From assembly GCF_964340395.1 (NCBI RefSeq), contig NC_135568.1, forward strand, positions 10,705,276-10,769,275: a DNA stretch of 64,000 bases. Reading direction: 5' to 3'. The stretch's first letter is position 1, and each line of letters starts with the position of its first letter. The position numbers and the translations under genes were made by a program. Of this stretch, positions 61,890 through 64,000 are shown in pieces. The notes beneath the pieces are model-generated. The model ran no database searches. It was not told where the DNA came from and worked only from the letters and a program-made list of their open reading frames with translations. The DNA is from Glandiceps talaboti. Lineage: Eukaryota > Hemichordata > Enteropneusta > Spengelidae.

Positions 61890-64000
61890 GAAGTAGAGAA
61901 AGAGGACACAGAGTGAGTGAGTGAGTGAGTGAGTGAGTGAGTGAGTGAGTGAGTGAGTGAGTGAGTGAGTGAGTGGGTGGGTGGGTGGGTAAGTGGGTGA
62001 GTGAGTGAGTGAGTGAGTGAGTGAGTGAGTGAGTGAGTGTGATGAGCAGACTTTCTGGTAGGCTCATAACCAGACATCATTCAAGTAGTTAACGCAAAAT
62101 ACATACATTGCTAAACATTTCGTCTTTCCTTTATCTTACCTTGACGGCTCTGCCAATAGTTAGTTTTATAATAAATCCCTAGACCTTTCTGAGTTGTTGC
62201 CCATGTGTCAATACTCATATAGCAATTGTCTGTGGTTGAATAATCTGCTGAGTGACAAATAAAAGAAGCACCTTCGAGACAAAACCTTAAACACTCATCC
62301 AACTGAACTCCCCTTAAGATGTGGTCGTTGTACGAAGTAAGAGCCCGACTAATTGTCTTGTTGAATTGGTTGAGAGGAAACTCTGTAAATGAAATGTAAC
62401 AAAAGTTGACGAAAATGTATTATTGTTTTGTCACAATATATTCTATATCCGATAAAAATGACTTGGATGATTATCTTTAGATTGCTGTATGTACCACGCA
62501 GTTTGTATAATTTAAAATTTACCTAATTCGCTATAAGAATTTGATTTATGGATATCAAGAATGTTCAAGTTGCCGTCGTCAAAACAAATGTCCTTATAAG
62601 TTGTGTTATAAAAGATACAGTGTACAGAGTACTGAGTACACAATGATCGTTAACAAGTAAACCGTTATTTCATTTGGAACATAACGTGTTTCATACCAAG
62701 TGATTACAAATACTAGTAGACCTCTTTAAACTTTAATGACAGGAAAAATAGTTGTCTGGCAGACCTGCAACATTTTGTTAATAACAAGAGAATGGTTCTA
62801 TTAATATCCTGGGTTCCACTGACTGAAGTAGCTGTAATGCGAGAACCTCGGCTTGAATCATGGGCCTTCAACGCATTACATTAAGTCTTCTACTTGCTAA
62901 TAGTCTATTTGGTACTTGCCATCTGTAAACTGTGCATAGATGTATCGGATATTCGCATTGAGTTCAATGTCCCTTGTTGCCACTGTCTCGTTACTAAGGT
63001 AGCATGTACCATTCATGTCATAATCTACCGACTGGCAGTCAGTCAACGGTTCATCTAAACACAATGCAAGACACTCTCGAAATCCTGTGTTGTGATATAC
63101 CCTTCTAGCCGCACAGTTTGACATGTATCCTGTGTATACTTTGAACTGATTGAATGGATAGGTTTCTGACGGAAAGAAAAAGGAAACCATATCAAAACAA
63201 GACACTTTGAAATGTAGCACATCTACATCAGTTCCTATTTCACAATGAATCCTTTCGTAGGTTGCTTTATTATCGTTCAACTGATTTTCATATCATGCTC
63301 TCAACCTCTAAAGTCCATAATGATAATATTTTTTACAAATATATCGTAATATAGTTTTTTCCAGAAACTAAAAAAAATGACTCGGAGTAAGCTTATCTTT
63401 TTCAAATCATGAAATTCCGGAAATCAGACATGTTTCCGTTGACGCAATTTACAATACCACTTAATGTAATGAAAAATCAATATGACACCTACCTTTTGTT
63501 ATTTCAAAGTGATTATGTTCTTCACGTGGTCTTAGTTTTATCCCACTTGTCCAGGAATTCTGAGCATTCAGGTAGCAAGTTTGCATAGTAATCCAATAAT
63601 CTACCGATCGGCATATGAAACGTTTTTCCTCCAAACAAAGCAGTAAGCATTCTTCTTCTTCAACATTTTGTATCTTCAACTGGATACTATGTAGCAATAC
63701 TTGTGAGACATGTTTCTTGTATTCCTTATAAGGAAAGTTGTCTGAAGATGAAATGAAAAAAAAAATCATTGAATCTTTATAAGACAAGGGAAAAACTATA
63801 TCAGACAATGTTGAAAATCTTTGTTAGCTTAAATACATGTTACATTTACAGAAAGAATGGCCGCTCTAAAATTTTCACAAGATTTCAATCACGCAAGCAT
63901 AGTTATTGTGTTACAGTACATACCAAGGCTATGCTTCAGCATATCGTAGAGTAAGTTAAAATGTTGTACAAGGCCAATAATCTTTATTATGCAAATATCG
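48082..64000 (-). CDS. Gene B: modular DEG/ENaC channel subunit (spliced locus, 5-prime end beyond right edge)
   Basis: Spliced minus-strand gene, 21 exons seen from 63741 down to the TAA at 48082-48084. It encodes 3 PAN, 4 LDLa, one single-exon kringle, 1 LDLa, one split kringle, then the DEG/ENaC ectodomain and TM2 with [13 protein letters not shown], the family's pore signature. 1025 complete residues are visible. The first PAN matches gene A's second PAN in length (249 nt) and sequence, so the N-terminus, TM1, upstream LDLa modules and one PAN are expected beyond 64000. Exon lengths and phases match gene A almost one for one from PAN to the Cys-rich domain. Gene B lacks gene A's extra LDLa-kringle unit and one extra LDLa. 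The frame is open throughout and all junctions are usable, so it appears functional. Confidence 0.9.
48829..49079. mobile_element. MITE family 2, reverse copy in the last gene B intron
   Basis: About 251 bp, reverse orientation (GGGGAACTTGCAATCCGG ... GGCGGGTTTGCCAGTTCCC). It ends about 25 bp from the donor of the exon at 49105-49180. Confidence 0.85.
49105..49180 (-). CDS. Gene B DEG/ENaC [15 protein letters not shown] exon
   Basis: 76-nt exon, phase 2 to 0: [25 protein letters not shown]. The IYYGELNYE strand just before TM2 is diagnostic of the family. TTTACAG acceptor, GTAAAG donor; a MITE ends about 25 bp beyond the donor. Confidence 0.92.
49500..49793. repeat. 75-bp direct repeat flanking a gene B exon
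   Basis: 49500-49574 and 49719-49793 share TTATCACAGC.GAAATTAGTT, ACCATTCAGCAG and GGCGACACTTCTAAA. The exon at 49599-49669 lies between the copies. A third short TTATCACAGCGGAAATC piece at 49698 extends the right copy. Confidence 0.85.
49599..49669 (-). CDS. Gene B DEG/ENaC thumb helix exon
   Basis: 71-nt exon, phase 0 to 2: [20 protein letters not shown] then TQA. CATCCAG acceptor, GTAAGT donor. Flanked on both sides by copies of the same 75-bp intronic sequence (49500-49574 and 49719-49793). Confidence 0.8.
49908..49965 (-). CDS. Gene B DEG/ENaC SxSxWP-type exon
   Basis: 58-nt exon, phase 2 to 0: [19 protein letters not shown]. The Y...S.S.WP signature precedes the wrist in this family. 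CTGAAG acceptor, GTATGT donor. Frame-compatible with both neighbours. Confidence 0.85.
50193..50444. mobile_element. MITE family 2, copy in gene B intron
   Basis: About 252 bp with perfect 16-bp inverted termini AATAGGGAACTTGCAA / TTGCAAGTTCCCTATT. Best-preserved copy; between the exons at 49908 and 50566. Confidence 0.9.
50566..50638 (-). CDS. Gene B DEG/ENaC thumb CNC..PC exon
   Basis: 73-nt exon, phase 1 to 2: [25 protein letters not shown]. Same length as gene A exon 30. TTTCAG acceptor, GGTAAGT-type donor. Confidence 0.9.
50822..50927 (-). CDS. Gene B DEG/ENaC cysteine-rich thumb
   Basis: 106-nt exon, phase 0 to 1: [29 protein letters not shown]. Conserved cysteine ladder. TTTTCAG acceptor, GGTAATG donor. 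Confidence 0.9.
51490..51576 (-). CDS. Gene B DEG/ENaC thumb entry
   Basis: 87-nt phase 0-0 exon beginning [13 protein letters not shown] and ending RNTLS, between a TTGCAG acceptor and a GTATGC donor. Four codons shorter than gene A 1279-1377. The Pro-Tyr-Gly-x-Cys motif is conserved in the family. The longer open frame over this region is in another reading frame and is not the protein. Confidence 0.8.
52238..52312 (+). pseudogene. tRNA-like or SINE head fragment
   Basis: TTAGAGCACTGACTAGTG followed by GGTTCAATTC resembles the A-box region and B-box of a tRNA promoter. No complete cloverleaf could be drawn; probably a SINE remnant. Confidence 0.25.
52422..52585 (-). CDS. Gene B DEG/ENaC beta-ball and palm strands
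   Basis: 164-nt exon, phase 1 to 0: [50 protein letters not shown]. Same length as gene A 1789-1952. Confidence 0.92.
53053..54643. mobile_element. Element with about 135-bp inverted repeats in a gene B intron
   Basis: 53053-53189 and 54509-54643 are near-perfect inverse copies of each other (shared blocks GATTTAGTAACACAATCACC and CACCGCGTTCACGTCAACAT), enclosing 1.3 kb. The interior carries a 136-codon minus-strand ORF. It sits in the intron between the exons at 52422 and 54971. It is either a transposon or two copies of one sequence in opposite orientation. Confidence 0.7.
53639..54049 (-). CDS. Uncharacterised ORF inside the inverted-repeat element
   Basis: 136 codons. N-terminal third is basic and helical-looking ([20 protein letters not shown]), the middle is Thr/Ser/Asn-rich, and the C-terminal part is rich in Pro, Tyr and Gln ([12 protein letters not shown]). 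No domain recognised. The stop overlaps a GTAAGT, so the true end could be a splice donor. Most likely an element-encoded remnant rather than a host gene. Confidence 0.35.
   Translation of the reverse strand: MKKHHRDLKYHAAKLDIVFETFQSNINTETSNLTAASVVGKHKKSPDRTRYQIKKPSTTNEPCVTSQPANDDIATAVNTTATTLPLAKNLATPIYQQPGIFQPLRYPYYPHQYPWYTSPNIGKWYQTPATHSQPKL
54971..55077 (-). CDS. Gene B DEG/ENaC YGNCFTFN exon
   Basis: 107-nt exon, phase 2 to 1: [20 protein letters not shown]. Has candidate N-glycosylation sequons NGT and NST in its tail. ATTTAG acceptor, GGTAAGG donor. The following 2.4-kb intron carries the inverted-repeat element at 53053-54643. Confidence 0.92.
55479..55622. mobile_element. MITE family 3, full palindromic copy in gene B
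   Basis: About 144 bp: ATTCTCCAATAT..CATTCAGCC at one end and its inverse GGCTGAATGAAG..ATATTGGAGAAT at the other, with a near-palindromic interior. In the gene B intron between the exons at 54971 and 55714. Confidence 0.85.
55714..56017 (-). CDS. Gene B DEG/ENaC ectodomain, finger to palm
   Basis: 304-nt exon, phase 1 to 2: [57 protein letters not shown]. Marks the return to the channel domain after the modules. CTATAG acceptor, GGTAAAA donor. Confidence 0.92.
56751..56879 (-). CDS. Gene B kringle 2, second half
   Basis: 129-nt phase 1-1 exon: [36 protein letters not shown]. Completes the kringle. TTTCAG acceptor, GGTAAGC donor. Confidence 0.9.
57573..57704 (-). CDS. Gene B kringle 2, first half
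   Basis: 132-nt phase 1-1 exon: [29 protein letters not shown], ending KKPYS. First half of the split kringle; one codon shorter than in gene A (5113-5247). TTTCACAG acceptor, GGTACAT donor. Confidence 0.9.
58299..58332. repeat. (GT)n microsatellite
   Basis: About 17 GT units in the intron between the gene B LDLa exon at 58584 and the first half of kringle 2. Confidence 0.9.
58584..58703 (-). CDS. Gene B LDLa module (equivalent to gene A LDLa 14)
   Basis: 120-nt phase 1-1 exon: [29 protein letters not shown], then VPK. The donor that keeps phase 1 is GTGCGT; a stronger-looking GTAAGT seven bases downstream would shift the frame. Confidence 0.85.
59371..59646 (-). CDS. Gene B kringle 1 (single exon)
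   Basis: 276-nt phase 1-1 exon, complete kringle: [55 protein letters not shown]. Closest to gene A kringle 2 in length and [10 protein letters not shown]. The RNPNGD segment keeps one acidic residue; the Trp of VRWEYC is Lys here. Confidence 0.92.
60085..60204 (-). CDS. Gene B LDLa module (equivalent to gene A LDLa 11/12)
   Basis: 120-nt phase 1-1 exon: [33 protein letters not shown]. It is the single equivalent of the two gene A modules at 9642 and 7836. CGTAAGT donor. Confidence 0.9.
60506..60616 (-). CDS. Gene B LDLa module (equivalent to gene A LDLa 10)
   Basis: 111-nt phase 1-1 exon: [29 protein letters not shown]. Same length as gene A 10080-10190. GGTGAGT donor. Confidence 0.9.
61034..61159 (-). 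CDS. Gene B LDLa module (equivalent to gene A LDLa 9)
   Basis: 126-nt phase 1-1 exon: [31 protein letters not shown]. Shares the extended last loop of gene A 10706-10834. Donor AGTAAGT. Confidence 0.9.
61553..61672 (-). CDS. Gene B LDLa module (equivalent to gene A LDLa 8)
   Basis: 120-nt phase 1-1 exon: [33 protein letters not shown]. Ca2+ cluster intact. GGTAAGG donor. Confidence 0.9.
61816..62039. repeat. TCAA and GAGT tetranucleotide arrays
   Basis: About 19 TCAA units (to 61889) and then about 30 GAGT/GGGT units (61913-62039), in the gene B intron between the last PAN and the first LDLa exon. Confidence 0.95.
62140..62382 (-). CDS. Gene B PAN/apple module (equivalent to gene A PAN 4)
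   Basis: 243-nt phase 1-1 exon: [48 protein letters not shown]. Most conserved PAN between the two genes. TTTACAG acceptor, GGTAAGA donor. Confidence 0.9.
62920..63165 (-). CDS. Gene B PAN/apple module with a GC donor (equivalent to gene A PAN 3)
   Basis: 246-nt phase 1-1 exon: [43 protein letters not shown]. Frame and length agreement with gene A require the exon to end GATG followed by GCAAGT, so the next intron is GC-AG. Confidence 0.85.
63493..63741 (-). CDS. Gene B PAN/apple module (equivalent to gene A PAN 2)
   Basis: 249-nt phase 1-1 exon: [53 protein letters not shown] acceptor, GGTAGGT donor. Rightmost exon recognised; nothing codable was seen in the last 259 bases of the window. 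Confidence 0.88.

Overview
The window is animal (metazoan) nuclear DNA: AT-rich, full of short exons with GT-AG splice sites, long introns, tetranucleotide microsatellites and short inverted-repeat transposons. The protein modules (DEG/ENaC channel, LDL-receptor class A, PAN/apple, kringle) point to a bilaterian. Kringles on a channel plus tetranucleotide-tailed repeats suggest a marine invertebrate, perhaps a lophotrochozoan or an invertebrate deuterostome; the species cannot be read from the sequence.

Both protein-coding loci lie on the minus strand, head to tail, and are paralogues. Gene A runs from its ATG at 29757 leftwards and leaves the window at base 1. I resolve 30 exons (4871 coding nt, about 1623 residues). 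Its layout is: cytoplasmic N-terminus with the His-Gly gating motif, TM1, the FPAITVCN palm strand, seven LDLa or LDLa-like modules, four PAN modules, four LDLa, kringle, LDLa, kringle, two LDLa, a split kringle, then the rest of the DEG/ENaC ectodomain. The last exons (TM2) are off the left edge. Gene B enters from the right edge and ends at a TAA at 48082. I resolve 21 exons (3080 coding nt, 1025 complete residues): three PAN, four LDLa, kringle, LDLa, split kringle, the DEG/ENaC ectodomain and TM2. Its N-terminus, TM1 and further modules would lie right of 64000. The two halves are complementary, so the full architecture can be inferred: a trimeric-type cation channel subunit whose finger region carries roughly 1000 residues of extracellular adhesion or protease-type modules. 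Gene A has an extra LDLa-kringle unit and an extra LDLa compared with B.

All module exons are flanked by phase 1 introns, whereas the channel exons use mixed phases, a classic exon-shuffling signature. Every listed splice junction was checked by hand for GT-AG (one GC-AG) and for reading frame. Symmetric 1-1 exons that I failed to recognise would not break the frame, so small modules may be missing.

Region by region: 1-29757 gene A with microsatellites, several MITEs and a possible plus-strand nested transcript at 11.2-14.8 kb; 29758-48081 intergenic, holding a long CT tract just upstream of gene A, SINE fragments, a decayed Penelope-like element, a 550-bp tandem duplication and MITEs; 48082-64000 gene B with two MITE copies in its 3-prime introns and a long inverted-repeat element in one channel-domain intron. 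No rRNA, intact tRNA or CRISPR array was seen.
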